Below, piece by piece: positions 42,152-51,071 of a stretch of 64,000 nt of DNA. Source of the DNA: Alistipes onderdonkii (GTDB lineage: Bacteria > Bacteroidota > Bacteroidia > Bacteroidales > Rikenellaceae); contig NZ_CP102251.1 of the NCBI RefSeq assembly GCF_025145285.1, forward strand, positions 3,286,001-3,350,000, written 5' to 3'. The notes under the pieces are model-generated. The model saw nothing but the letters and a program-made list of their open reading frames with translations. It was not told where the DNA came from and did no database searches. Numbering within the stretch: the stretch's first letter is position 1; the number at the start of each line of letters is the position of its first letter. The position numbers and the translations under genes were made by a program.

Positions 42152-42176
42152 AAGAATAGTTAAAAACCGGATAATT

Positions 42177-43703
42177 ATGAATAACAAGGTATTACTGATG
42201 ATCCTCGACGGCTGGGGCAACGGCCGCCACGACAAGGCCGATGTCATTTCGACCGTCCATCCCGAATATATCTCGGCCATGACGGCGAAATATCCCCATG
42301 CCGAGCTGCGCACCGACGGCGAGAACGTCGGCCTGCCCGACGGCCAGATGGGCAACTCGGAGGTCGGGCACCTCAATATCGGCGCCGGCCGCGTGGTCTA
42401 CCAGGATCTGGTGAAGATCAACCGCGCCTGCCGCGACAATTCGATCCTGGAGAACCCCGAGGTCAAGGCAGCGTTCGAACATGCCAAAAAGAACGGCGTG
42501 AACATGCATTTCATGGGCCTCGTGTCGGATGGCGGCGTGCACTCGTCGCTCGAGCACCTTTTCAAGCTGTGCGACATCTCGGCGGCCTACGGCCTCGAAA
42601 ATACCTTCGTGCACTGCTTCATGGACGGCCGCGACACCGACCCGCACAGCGGCAAGGGGTTCGTCGCCGACCTCGAAAAGCACCTCGCAGCCACGACGGG
42701 CAAGATCGCCACGGTGATCGGGCGCTACTACGCGATGGATCGCGACAAGCGCTGGGAACGTGTCAAGGTCGCCTACGACGCGCTGGTCAGCGGCATCGGC
42801 GAGCGTTCGTCGGACATGGTCGAAGCCGTCCAGAAATCCTATGACGAGGGCGTTACGGACGAGTTCATCAAGCCTTTCGTGCGCATCGACGAGAACGGGC
42901 AGCCCGTCGGCATGATCCGCCCCAACGACGTGGTGGTCTTTTTCAACTACCGCAATGACCGCGCCAAGGAGCTGACCATCGTGCTGACGCAGGAGGACAT
43001 GCCCGCCGAGGGGATGCACACCATGCCCCTCTACTATTGCTGCATGACCCCCTACGATGCCAAGTTCACGGGGCTGCACATCCTCTTCGACAAGGACAAC
43101 GTGCCCAACACCATCGGCGAGTTCGTTTCGAAGCAGGGCTTGCGGCAGCTGCGCATCGCCGAGACCGAGAAATATGCCCACGTGACGTTCTTCCTGAACG
43201 GCGGCCGCGAGGCGGAGTTCGCGGGCGAAGACCGCATCCTCGTCGCGTCGCCCAAGGTGGCCACCTACGACCTGCAACCCGAGATGAGCGCTCCGGAAGT
43301 CGCTGACAAACTGGTTGCTGCACTCGGTGAGCGGAAGTTCGACTTTATCTGCCTGAATTTCGCCAACGGCGACATGGTCGGCCATACGGGCGTCTACGAT
43401 GCCATCGTGAAGGCCGTGAAGGCCGTCGACGGGTGCGTCGCCAAAGTTGTCGAGGCTGCTAAGGAGAACGGTTACGAGGTCGTCATGATCGCCGACCACG
43501 GCAATGCCGACAACGCTGTCAATGCCGACGGTACGCCCAATACGGCGCATTCGCTCAACCCCGTGCCCATCGTGGTCGTTTCCGACCGTGTGAAGTCGGT
43601 GCACGACGGTATCCTGGCCGACGTCGCGCCGACGGTGCTCAAGTTGATGGGGCTGGAGCAACCCGCCGAAATGACCGGCAAGGCGCTCGTGGAGATGAAA
43701 TAG
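42177..43703 (+). CDS. gpmI: Cofactor-independent phosphoglycerate mutase
   Basis: This 508-residue enzyme interconverts 3- and 2-phosphoglycerate in glycolysis. Evidence: LLMILDGWGNGRHDKADVIS at the N-terminus, QMGNSEVGHLNIGAGRVVYQ with the catalytic Ser near residue 63, VHCFMDGRDTDPHSGKGFV, GRYYAMDRDKRWER, FNYRNDRAKELT, FANGDMVGHTGVYDA and IADHGNADNAV for the manganese ligands. Its length is typical. It is probably co-transcribed with alaS and ends at a strong terminator. Confidence 0.97.
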   Translation: MNNKVLLMILDGWGNGRHDKADVISTVHPEYISAMTAKYPHAELRTDGENVGLPDGQMGNSEVGHLNIGAGRVVYQDLVKINRACRDNSILENPEVKAAFEHAKKNGVNMHFMGLVSDGGVHSSLEHLFKLCDISAAYGLENTFVHCFMDGRDTDPHSGKGFVADLEKHLAATTGKIATVIGRYYAMDRDKRWERVKVAYDALVSGIGERSSDMVEAVQKSYDEGVTDEFIKPFVRIDENGQPVGMIRPNDVVVFFNYRNDRAKELTIVLTQEDMPAEGMHTMPLYYCCMTPYDAKFTGLHILFDKDNVPNTIGEFVSKQGLRQLRIAETEKYAHVTFFLNGGREAEFAGEDRILVASPKVATYDLQPEMSAPEVADKLVAALGERKFDFICLNFANGDMVGHTGVYDAIVKAVKAVDGCVAKVVEAAKENGYEVVMIADHGNADNAVNADGTPNTAHSLNPVPIVVVSDRVKSVHDGILADVAPTVLKLMGLEQPAEMTGKALVEMK

Positions 43704-43720
43704 CCTGCCTTTTCAATAAA

Positions 43721-43754
43721 ACACCCCGGAATCTACATTCCGGGGTGTTTTTCG
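43721..43754. terminator. Terminator after gpmI
   Basis: AACACCCCGGAA (43721-43732) and TTCCGGGGTGTT (43739-43750) pair perfectly, with flanking A and T runs that let it work in both directions. Confidence 0.9.
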
Positions 43755-43809
43755 TTAGGGGTGACGTGTCGGGATAAACCCTTATTTGGAGCGTGGCAAA
43801 TTCCGGGAA

Positions 43810-44679
43810 TTAAAAGAGCGTTTGCTGCTGCGCAGATGCAGGCCGGTAGAACTCCATCCGGGTGGCTATGCCCAGCTTTGCGCACAGGTTGCGGAACGTG
43901 TCGTCCAGCGCCCGGCAGTTCGGGCCGAAGCATTCGTAGCGGTTGCCGAAACAGGCTTCGTAACGTGCTTTCAGCCCGGGGAACCCGCGCTCCAGGGCGG
44001 CATGGAAATGCTCCCTCGACCCGCTGCGGAGCGTCACGCCGAACATCGGGAGGATATACGACGCCCCCGCGTCCTTCGCCCGGCGGACGATGGCTTCGAC
44101 ATTTTCCCGCGTGTCGTTGATCAGCGGCAGCAGCGGCATCATCGTGACACCCGTATAGATGCCCTTGGCAGCCAGTGCCGCCATCGCGTGGAACCGCTCC
44201 GAAGAGGCCGGGGCGCCGGGTTCCGTGCGGACGCTGAGCGCGTCGTCGGCACAGGTCACGGTGAAACTCACCGCCGCGTAGGTGGCGGAAATTTCCTGCA
44301 GGATGTCGGCATCGCGCTCCGCCAGGGAGCTCTTGGTGATGACATGCACCGGGAAACGCTCGTCGGCGATCATGCCCAGTGCCCGGCGGGTCAGCCGCAG
44401 CTCGCGCTCGACGGGCATGTAGGGGTCGTTCATCGACCCCGTGCCGATCGTGGCGCGTTTTTTCCGCCGGGCACGCAGCTCGGCGGGCAGCAATTCCAGT
44501 GCGTTGCGCTTCACGGCTATCTGGGCGATGTCCCCGATCCCGTAGCAGTCGCTGCGCGTGTCGCAGTAGATGCACCCGTGCTGGCATCCCCGGTAGAGGT
44601 TCATGTTGTAGGCGATGCCGAACCACCGATCGGCCGTCCGCAGCTTCGAGAGGATCGTTTTGGTTTCGATATACCGCAT
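43810..44679 (-). CDS. SPL-family radical SAM protein
   Basis: This 289-residue protein has the radical SAM cluster motif CQHGCIYC near residues 32-39 in MNLYRGCQHGCIYCDTRSDC, then IGTGSMNDPYMPVERELRLT, VHVITKSSLAERDADIL, and FTVTCADDALSVRTEPGAPA. This is the pattern of the spore-photoproduct-lyase-like/Rv2578c group, whose substrates are unknown in non-spore-formers. The C-terminus has further cysteines (CFGNRYECFGPNCRALDDTF) that may bind an extra cluster. It is last in a minus-strand series after the ProX-like gene (7-base gap). Confidence 0.85.
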   Translation of the reverse strand: MRYIETKTILSKLRTADRWFGIAYNMNLYRGCQHGCIYCDTRSDCYGIGDIAQIAVKRNALELLPAELRARRKKRATIGTGSMNDPYMPVERELRLTRRALGMIADERFPVHVITKSSLAERDADILQEISATYAAVSFTVTCADDALSVRTEPGAPASSERFHAMAALAAKGIYTGVTMMPLLPLINDTRENVEAIVRRAKDAGASYILPMFGVTLRSGSREHFHAALERGFPGLKARYEACFGNRYECFGPNCRALDDTFRNLCAKLGIATRMEFYRPASAQQQTLF

Positions 44680-44686
44680 GGGCGGG

Positions 44687-45232
44687 TCAGTAGAGCTCGA
44701 TGAACTCGTAGGTGTTGCCTACGGCCGCCAGGTAACGCAGGAACTCCTCACGGGAGATCACCACCGTCGCCCGGTTGTCGTTGGGGTGGAACGAGTAGGC
44801 CGGCAGCCGTTGCAGGCTGGCGTCGAGGAACAGGTGCACGTGCCTGGCCGGGTCGTTGATCAGCCCGAAGGGCGACACCGAACCGGGACGCAGCCCCAGC
44901 CAGCGCTCCATGCGCTGCTCCGAAGCGAACGACAGTTTACCCTGCCTCAGGCGGTGTTCCAGGTCGTGGATGGCCAGGTTCCGTTCGCAGTCGAAACATA
45001 CGAGGTAGTGGCGGTTGCCTTTGTGGTTGCGGAAAAAGAGGTTCTTGCAGTGCTTCGACCCGTCGTCGCGCCAGTAGCGGCGTGCGGCCTCGATGGTCGG
45101 TGCCTCGGGGTGTTCGTACCACGTGTAGGCGATGCCGCGGGCGTCGAGCCAGCCGAAAACCCGCTGCCGGCGTTCGTCCGGCGTCGGGGCGGCCGTTGCG
45201 GCGCCGGGGCTTGCCGTTTCCATTCCGTCCAT
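44687..45232 (-). CDS. ProX/YbaK-like aminoacyl-tRNA deacylase
   Basis: The start at 45232 (MDGMETASPGAATAAPTPDE) lies right after the dehydrogenase stop; METAS at 45223 is also possible. The protein is about 181 residues. It has WLDARGIAYTWYEHPEAPTI, KHCKNLFFRNHKGNRHYLVC, KLSFASEQRMERWLGLRPGS, VSPFGLINDPARHVHLFLDA and HPNDNRATVVISREEFLRYL, the ProX/PrdX-type fold with the conserved Lys and the GSVSPFGL loop. These proteins remove alanine mistakenly put on tRNA-Pro. Confidence 0.85.
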   Translation of the reverse strand: MDGMETASPGAATAAPTPDERRQRVFGWLDARGIAYTWYEHPEAPTIEAARRYWRDDGSKHCKNLFFRNHKGNRHYLVCFDCERNLAIHDLEHRLRQGKLSFASEQRMERWLGLRPGSVSPFGLINDPARHVHLFLDASLQRLPAYSFHPNDNRATVVISREEFLRYLAAVGNTYEFIELY

Positions 45233-45234
45233 GG

Positions 45235-46176
45235 CTATCGGGCCTTGCAGAATTCTTCGATATTCTCCGCGATGCAGCCTACCAGCACGTCGATGGCTTC
45301 GCGCGGCGACCATGCGTTGTGGGGCGAGAGCAGCAGCCGGTCGGGTTCGCGGATGCCCAGCAGCGGGTTATCCGCGGCCAGCGGCTCGCGCGAGAATACG
45401 TCGAGCGCGGCGCCTGCGACCGATCCCCGGTCGAGGGCTTCGGCCAGTGCCGCCTCGTCGACGATCCCGCCGCGGGCGACGTTCACGAGGATGGCCGATT
45501 GCTTCATCACGGCCAGCTCCGGGGCGCCGATCAGCCCCCGCGTGTGGTCGTTCAGCGGCGCGTGCACCGAGACCGTGTCCGCCCAGCCCAGCAGTTCGGG
45601 AAGCGACACGGCGGGGTAGGGCTCTTCGCGCACGGCGCCCGAGGTCGAGGTGTAGCGTACCTCGCAGCCGAAGGCCGCGGCGAGCCGCGCCACTTCGTGC
45701 CCGATGGCGCCGAGCCCCACGATGCCCCACTTCGAGCCGTAGAGCTGGTGCGTGGGTTTGGCGAAGTGGAACTGCTGCCCGGCGGCCGAGTAAGCGCCGC
45801 TCTTGACATAGCGGTCGTAGTAGACGATGTGCCGCCGCAGGGCGATGGCCGCCCCGAGGGTGGTTTCGGCTACGGAGTGCGTCGAGTAGCCCGCGGCGTT
45901 CCTGACGGCGATGCCCAGCTCGGCCGCGGCGTCGAGGTCGATGTTGTTCATGCCCGTGGCGGCTATGCAGATCAGGCGCAGCCCGGGGAGTGCGGCGAGC
46001 GTCTCGCGGCGCATCACGACTTTGTTGGTGATGACGATTTCGGCATCGCGGCAGCGATCCGCGACCTCGTCCGGCGCGGTCGTGCTGTAACCCGTGTACC
46101 GGCCCAGCTCGTGCAGGCGGGTCAGGTCGGCACCCCCGAGGGTGTACTCGTCCAGAAATACGATGTTAGGTTTCAT
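45235..46176 (-). CDS. D-2-hydroxyacid dehydrogenase (glycerate-dehydrogenase-like)
   Basis: This 313-residue NAD-dependent oxidoreductase has the Rossmann motif WGIVGLGAIGHEVARLAAAF near residues 147-166. The catalytic Arg is in LVNVARGGIVDEAALAEALD, Glu in LDVFSREPLAADN and His in LLSPHNAWSPREAIDVL. It converts a 2-keto acid such as hydroxypyruvate to the D-hydroxyacid. The exact substrate is uncertain; glycerate dehydrogenase is the common Bacteroidetes annotation. It lies 26 bases after the tcdA gene on the same strand. Confidence 0.88.
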   Translation of the reverse strand: MKPNIVFLDEYTLGGADLTRLHELGRYTGYSTTAPDEVADRCRDAEIVITNKVVMRRETLAALPGLRLICIAATGMNNIDLDAAAELGIAVRNAAGYSTHSVAETTLGAAIALRRHIVYYDRYVKSGAYSAAGQQFHFAKPTHQLYGSKWGIVGLGAIGHEVARLAAAFGCEVRYTSTSGAVREEPYPAVSLPELLGWADTVSVHAPLNDHTRGLIGAPELAVMKQSAILVNVARGGIVDEAALAEALDRGSVAGAALDVFSREPLAADNPLLGIREPDRLLLSPHNAWSPREAIDVLVGCIAENIEEFCKAR

Positions 46177-46202
46177 TGGCGTATGTGTTTATGGTTTTGT
46201 TG

Positions 46203-46925
46203 TCAGTCCATTTCCCCGATCAGCGTGCGGATCGCCACCGAGGCGCAGCCGATGCCGAACAGCGCCGGGATGTAGGAGATCGTGCCGACGTTCGACTTCT
46301 TGTTCTGCTCGTCGCAGAGGATCATCGCCCCCTCGCGCATGGCCTCGGGCGAGAATACCGCCTTGAAGCCGCTGCGGACGCCCAGTTTGTGCAGCCGCTT
46401 GCGGAGCATGTGCGCCAGGGGGCAGTGGTGGGTCTTCGAGATGTCGGCGATCTCCATCTTCGTGGGGTCGGTCTTGGCGCCGGCGCCCATCGAGCTGACC
46501 AGCGGCAGCGAACGGTCGAGGGCGCCCTTTATCAGCGCCAGCTTGGGCGAGAGGGTGTCGATGGCGTCCACCACGAAATCGTATGCGGCGGCGTCGAGCA
46601 GCGTGTAGGTCTCCTCGTCCCGGATGTAGCGGTTGACGACGGTCAGCCCGATCGCGGGGTTGATGTCCCGCAGCCGGTCGGCGAGCACCTCGGCCTTCTG
46701 CCGGCCTACGGTCGAATGCAGGGCCACCAACTGGCGGTTGATGTTGCTCGGCGCCACGGTGTCGGCGTCGGCGATGGTCATGTGTCCCACGCCCGCCCGG
46801 GCGATCATTTCGGCGGCATAGGCGCCTACGCCGCCCAGTCCCACGACGAGCACGTGCGCCTGCCGGAGCAGGTCGAGTTTTTCCTTGCCGAGCAGCAGCT
46901 CGGTGCGTTCAAGCCAGTTATCCAT
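46203..46925 (-). CDS. tcdA: tRNA threonylcarbamoyladenosine dehydratase (TcdA/CsdL, ThiF-like)
   Basis: This 240-residue E1-like enzyme makes cyclic t6A at position 37 of tRNAs. It has VLVVGLGGVGAYAAEMIARA (nucleotide-binding) near residues 28-47, IADADTVAPSNINRQLVALH (Arg finger), VVDAIDTLSPKLALIKGALD and SSMGAGAKTDPTKMEIADIS. Length and motifs fit TcdA rather than ThiF, and no thiamine genes are near. The start overlaps the TatD-like gene by eight bases. Confidence 0.88.
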   Translation of the reverse strand: MDNWLERTELLLGKEKLDLLRQAHVLVVGLGGVGAYAAEMIARAGVGHMTIADADTVAPSNINRQLVALHSTVGRQKAEVLADRLRDINPAIGLTVVNRYIRDEETYTLLDAAAYDFVVDAIDTLSPKLALIKGALDRSLPLVSSMGAGAKTDPTKMEIADISKTHHCPLAHMLRKRLHKLGVRSGFKAVFSPEAMREGAMILCDEQNKKSNVGTISYIPALFGIGCASVAIRTLIGEMD

Positions 46926-47511
46926 TTTGCGGGGCGAATATCCGTTCGTAATTTTCGGTCGTCGCCCGTTTCAGGGCTTCGACGGTGGTGCCTCTCACCG
47001 CTGCCGCGTGCGCGTAGACCTCCTCGATGCCGGTGTCGCTGTCGTCGGTTTCGAGAAAGAGCTGCCCGGGGGGCGTTTCGCGCAGCGCCTCCATGGTCTT
47101 GGGCGACGAGAACGTCCGCACGCCGAACGAGAGGTAGTAGCCTTTCTCCAGTGCGCGACGTGCCTGCTCGGGCGAGCCGATGAACCCGTGGAAGATGACG
47201 GCACGGGGCTCGCGGGCGGCCAGTTCCAGCATGACGGGCTCGAAGGCCCTGACGCAGTGCAGCACTACGGGCAGTTGCCGGTCGCGCGCCAGTGCCAGCT
47301 GGGCGCGGAAGGCGGCCAGTTGCTGCTGGCGCCCGGCGCCGCGGGCATAGTCGAGCCCCGTCTCGCCGATGGCCTGTACGTCCGCCGGGAGCGTGCCGAG
47401 TGCGGCAATGTCCTCTTTGTCTGCGTCCCACGGGTGGATGCCGGCGGTGCGGAGCTCGATGCCCCGGCCTGTCGGGCGGTGGGTGTGTATGTTGACGAAT
47501 TGGGCAGTCAT
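46918..47511 (-). CDS. TatD-family hydrolase
   Basis: I chose the ATG at 47511 (MTAQFVNIHTHRPTGRGIEL); an upstream start at 47562 only adds a hydrophobic extension lying over the promoter. The 197-residue protein has the metal-binding NIHTHR, AIGETGLDYARG, LPVVLHCVRAFEP, AVIFHGFIGSPEQARRALEK and LFLETDDSDTGIEEVYAHAA. It is shorter than usual TatD (about 260) but this form is common in Bacteroidetes. TatD proteins are metal-dependent DNases or related hydrolases. It overlaps tcdA by eight bases. Confidence 0.85.
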   Translation of the reverse strand: MTAQFVNIHTHRPTGRGIELRTAGIHPWDADKEDIAALGTLPADVQAIGETGLDYARGAGRQQQLAAFRAQLALARDRQLPVVLHCVRAFEPVMLELAAREPRAVIFHGFIGSPEQARRALEKGYYLSFGVRTFSSPKTMEALRETPPGQLFLETDDSDTGIEEVYAHAAAVRGTTVEALKRATTENYERIFAPQNG

Positions 47512-47516
47512 TGCGA

Positions 47517-47524
47517 CAAAAGTA
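47517..47524 (-). promoter_or_regulatory. -7 box (TACTTTTG) of the tatD-tcdA operon
   Basis: On the minus strand it matches TAnnTTTG and lies only five bases before the ATG at 47511, so the leader would be very short or absent. Confidence 0.5.
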
Positions 47525-47585
47525 CAAATTTTAAGTAAATTAAAAAATAATAGATAATGCATACGGATTTTTCGGAAAAAATTCG

Positions 47586-47623
47586 TACTTTCGCACGCGA
47601 ATTATGCTGTTAGCAGGCTAACA
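47586..47623 (+). promoter_or_regulatory. Probable nqr promoter and leader hairpin
   Basis: TACTTTCG (47586-47593) is a one-mismatch -7 box. Downstream, TGTTAGC (47608-47614) and GCTAACA (47617-47623) form a hairpin in a leader of about 90 bases that precedes nqrA. Confidence 0.45.
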
Positions 47624-47685
47624 ACAAAAACCGGCCCGAAATTTAACCCAAAAATATCCAAACATAACAATCAAAATCTTTAACC

Positions 47686-49041
47686 ATGTCGAAAATCATT
47701 ACACTACGCAAGGGTCTCGACATCAATCTCCGGGGAAAGGCTCAGGAGTCTCTGGCCGACGCGCCGCAGGCTTCGGAGTATGCCCTCTCGCCGCTCGATT
47801 TCGAAGGCGTGACTCCCAAGTTGCTGGTTAAGGTAGGCGATGAGGTGAAAGCCGGTACGCCGCTGTTCTTCAATAAGTACAGCGAGCGTGTCCTCTTCAC
47901 GTCGCCTGTCAGCGGGACGGTTGCTGCCGTCAACCGCGGGGAGAAGCGCAAGGTGCTCTCCGTAACCGTAACGCCGGATGCCACGCAGAGCTACGAGGAG
48001 TTCGCCAAGCCCGACCTCCAGAAAGCGTCCCGCGAGGAGATTGTCGAACTGCTGCTCCGTTCGGGCCTTTGGCCGATGATCGTGCAGCGGCCCTATGGCA
48101 TCATCGCCGACCCGAACGACACGCCGAAGGCCGTTTTCGTTTCCGCCTTCGACTCCGCGCCGCTGGCCCCGGATTACAACTTCGTGCTCCGCAACGAGCA
48201 GAAGAACCTCCAGGCCGGCATCGAGGTGATGCGCCGCCTCACGCCGGGCAAAGTGCACCTTTCGGTGCGTGCCAAGGCCGAGGGGCAGATGCCCATGCTC
48301 AAGGGTGCCGAGCTGCACACCTTCGCGGGCAAGCATCCCGCGGGCAACGTCGGCATCCAGATCCACCACATCGACCCCGTGAACAAGGGCGACGTCGTGT
48401 GGACAGTCAATATCCAGGATCTGGCCATCATCGGCCGCCTGTTCAACGAAGGCCGCGTCGACATGACGAAGATCATCGCCGTAGCCGGCTCTGAGATCGA
48501 AAAACCGCAGTACTGCCGCGTCGTCGCGGGCGCCAGGGTCGATTCGATCCTCCGGGGCAACGTGAAACCCCAAAAGGAGGGCGACCGTGTACGCATCATC
48601 TCGGGCAACGTGCTCACCGGCACGAAGACTCCGGCCGACGGCTTCCTCGGTTTCTATGCCAATCAGCTCACGGTGATCCCCGAGGGCGACAAGTACGAGC
48701 TGCTGGGCTGGGCGATGCCCCGTTTCAACAAGTTCTCCGTATCGCGCTCCTATTTCTCGTGGCTCTGCCCGAAGAAGGCCTACGACCTCGACACCAACAT
48801 GAACGGCGGCGAGCGCCCGTTCGTCGTGACGGGACTCTACGAGCAGTACCTGCCGATGGACATCTACCCGATGTACCTGCTGAAGGCCTGCCTTGCCGGC
48901 GACATCGACAAGATGGAGAACCTCGGCATCTACGAGGTCGTAGAGGAGGATTTCGCCCTGTGCGAATTCGTAGACCCCTCGAAGATCGAGATACAGCAGA
49001 TCATCCGCGACGGTATTAACTTAATGATTAAGGAGGCATAA
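47686..49041 (+). CDS. nqrA: Na+-translocating NADH:quinone reductase subunit A
   Basis: This 451-residue peripheral subunit starts MSKIITLRKGLDINLRGKAQ. It has LVKVGDEVKAGTPLFFNKYS (biotinyl-like domain), GLWPMIVQRPYGIIADPNDT, AGKHPAGNVGIQIHHIDPVN and GWAMPRFNKFSVSRSYFSWL. NqrA is the ubiquinone/menaquinone-side soluble subunit of the six-subunit sodium pump. Length is normal. It is first in the nqrABCDEF operon and is followed by nqrB after two bases. Confidence 0.96.
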   Translation: MSKIITLRKGLDINLRGKAQESLADAPQASEYALSPLDFEGVTPKLLVKVGDEVKAGTPLFFNKYSERVLFTSPVSGTVAAVNRGEKRKVLSVTVTPDATQSYEEFAKPDLQKASREEIVELLLRSGLWPMIVQRPYGIIADPNDTPKAVFVSAFDSAPLAPDYNFVLRNEQKNLQAGIEVMRRLTPGKVHLSVRAKAEGQMPMLKGAELHTFAGKHPAGNVGIQIHHIDPVNKGDVVWTVNIQDLAIIGRLFNEGRVDMTKIIAVAGSEIEKPQYCRVVAGARVDSILRGNVKPQKEGDRVRIISGNVLTGTKTPADGFLGFYANQLTVIPEGDKYELLGWAMPRFNKFSVSRSYFSWLCPKKAYDLDTNMNGGERPFVVTGLYEQYLPMDIYPMYLLKACLAGDIDKMENLGIYEVVEEDFALCEFVDPSKIEIQQIIRDGINLMIKEA

Positions 49042-49043
49042 CG

Positions 49044-50192
49044 ATGAGCGCATTACGCAATTTGGTAGATAAGATCAAGCCCACGTTCACCAAGGGTGGC
49101 AAGCTGGGCTTCCTGGAGTCGACGTTCGATGCGTTCGAGACATTCCTGTTCGTACCGAACACCACGACGCAGAAGGGCGCGCACATACGCGACTGCAACG
49201 ACATGAAGCGTACGATGATCATGGTGGTCGTCGCCCTGATGCCGGCGCTCCTGTTCGGGTTCTATAACACGGGTTACCTGCATTTCCTCTCGCAGGGCGT
49301 ACAGCCCGAATTCTGGGCTTCTCTCTGGTTCGGGTTCCTCAAGGTGCTGCCCATCATCGTCGTTTCGTACGTCGTCGGCCTGGGCATCGAGTTCGCCTTC
49401 GCACAGGCCCGCGGCCACGAGGTCAACGAAGGTTTCCTCGTGACGGGCCTGCTGATCCCGATGATCATGCCGGTGGACATCCCGCTGTGGATGGTGGCGC
49501 TGGCCACGGCCTTCTCGGTCATCTTCGGCAAGGAGGTGTTCGGCGGTACGGGTATGAACGTCTTCAACCCCGCGCTGCTGGCCCGCGCCTTCGCGTTCTT
49601 CGCCTATACGCCCTCGATGTCGGGCGCTACGGTGTGGATCGCAGGGCTCTCCTCGGGCGAGGGCGTGGTGGACGGCTTCTCGGGCGCCACGGCACTCGAA
49701 AACCTGAGCACCACGGGCCAGATGGGCTACTCGGCCATGGATGCCTTCCTCGGTTTCATTCCGGGGTGTATCGGCGAGACCTCGACGCTGGCGATCCTCC
49801 TGGGCGCCGCGATCCTCTTGTTCACGGGCGTCGCTTCGTGGCGCACGATGGTTTCGGTATTCGTCGGCGGGCTGGCGATGGGCTATTTCTTCCAGGCGAT
49901 CGGTGTGACGACCTATCCGGCATGGTACCACCTGATCATCGGCGGTTTCGCATTCGGTGCCGTCTTCATGGCCACCGACCCCGTGACCTCGGCCCAGACC
50001 AATACGGGCAAGTACATCGTGGGGCTGCTGACCGGTGCGCTGGCAGTGCTGATCCGCGTGGTCAACCCGGCCTATCCCGAGGGCATGATGCTGTCGATCC
50101 TCTTTATGAATGCGCTGGCTCCGCTGGTGGACTACTACGTGGTCGAGGCGAACATCTCGCGCAGAAAGAAACGTGTTAAACTGGCGAAATAG
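49044..50192 (+). CDS. nqrB: Na+-NQR subunit B (covalent FMN, membrane)
   Basis: This 382-residue integral membrane subunit has about nine to ten membrane segments (MVVVALMPALLFGFYNTGYL, LPIIVVSYVVGLGIEFAFA, VTGLLIPMIMPVDIPLWMVA). It has VVDGFSGATALENLSTTG, where the Thr in SGAT carries FMN through a phosphoester bond, and FGAVFMATDPVTSAQTNTGK. NqrB forms part of the sodium channel and receives electrons on the periplasmic side. Confidence 0.96.
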   Translation: MSALRNLVDKIKPTFTKGGKLGFLESTFDAFETFLFVPNTTTQKGAHIRDCNDMKRTMIMVVVALMPALLFGFYNTGYLHFLSQGVQPEFWASLWFGFLKVLPIIVVSYVVGLGIEFAFAQARGHEVNEGFLVTGLLIPMIMPVDIPLWMVALATAFSVIFGKEVFGGTGMNVFNPALLARAFAFFAYTPSMSGATVWIAGLSSGEGVVDGFSGATALENLSTTGQMGYSAMDAFLGFIPGCIGETSTLAILLGAAILLFTGVASWRTMVSVFVGGLAMGYFFQAIGVTTYPAWYHLIIGGFAFGAVFMATDPVTSAQTNTGKYIVGLLTGALAVLIRVVNPAYPEGMMLSILFMNALAPLVDYYVVEANISRRKKRVKLAK

Positions 50193-50201
50193 GGGAGATA
50201 T

Positions 50202-51071
50202 ATGGCAACGAAAAAATTCAAATGCACAGTCTGCGGCTATATCCACGAAGGGAAGGCCGCTCCCGAAACGTGCCCCGTTTGCGCGGCTCCCGCTTCGGCG
50301 TTCGTCGAGATCGAGGACGCGAAGAAGAAGGGGATGCTGAGCGACAAGAACGGCAACGCATATATTATAATGTATTCGACCGTGATGGTCGTGATCGTGG
50401 CGACGCTGCTCGCCGTGGCGGCACTCTCGCTCCAGAAGCGCCAGTATGCCAACGAGCTGAACGAAAAGAAATCCTCGATCCTCTCGTCGCTCTCGGCGCA
50501 GGATCAGGATTACGATACCTTCATCGACGCCTACGTCGTCGACGCCCGGGGCGAGAAGGTCGAGGGACAGGACGTATTCGAACTACTTAAGGACTTGCAG
50601 GGCGCTTTCGACGACGGCAAATTCCCCGTGTTCGAGGCCAAGGACGGCCGTGTGGTGATCCCGGTTACGGGTACCGGTCTCTGGGGCCCAGTCTGGGGCT
50701 ATGTGGCGCTCGAAAAGGATATGGACACGATGGCCGGTATCATCATGGCCCACAAGGGCGAGACCCCGGGCCTGGGTGCCGAGATCGCCACGCCGAAATA
50801 CCAGGCGCTGTTCGTCGGCAAGAAAATCTTCAAGGGCGACGAGTTCGTTTCCGTGAAGCTGCGTAAGGGCGGCGCACAGGATCCCGAGCACGAAGTGGAC
50901 GCCATTTCGGGCGGTACGAAGACTTCGGACGGCGTGACGGCGATGCTTTACAACAGCCTGCACCACTACCTGCCGTTGCTCGAAGCCAAGCGCAAGGCCG
51001 CAATCGAGGCGATCGTATTTGCCCCCGTGCGGGAAGAGTCTAACCAAGAAAACGTAGAAAACAATGAGTAA
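50202..51071 (+). CDS. nqrC: Na+-NQR subunit C with N-terminal rubredoxin-like domain
   Basis: This 289-residue protein begins MATKKFKCTVCGYIHEGKAA then PETCPVCAAPASAFVEIED, a complete rubredoxin-type CxxC/CxxC iron or zinc site, joined to a normal NqrC. The rest has one membrane helix near residues 52-72 (IIMYSTVMVVIVATLLAVAA) and the FMN-binding motif AISGGTKTSDGVTAM near residue 235, where the Thr is the attachment residue. The usual NqrC start would correspond to MLSDKNGNAYI (ATG 50334), so about 44 residues are added in frame, on the cytoplasmic side. Start choice: ATG 50202 has a good purine-rich site (GGGAGA) and follows nqrB by nine bases. Confidence 0.93.
   Translation: MATKKFKCTVCGYIHEGKAAPETCPVCAAPASAFVEIEDAKKKGMLSDKNGNAYIIMYSTVMVVIVATLLAVAALSLQKRQYANELNEKKSSILSSLSAQDQDYDTFIDAYVVDARGEKVEGQDVFELLKDLQGAFDDGKFPVFEAKDGRVVIPVTGTGLWGPVWGYVALEKDMDTMAGIIMAHKGETPGLGAEIATPKYQALFVGKKIFKGDEFVSVKLRKGGAQDPEHEVDAISGGTKTSDGVTAMLYNSLHHYLPLLEAKRKAAIEAIVFAPVREESNQENVENNE

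Noticed and set aside
39524..42376. A 950-codon open frame opposite alaS
   Set aside because: Antisense shadow of a fully conserved essential gene.
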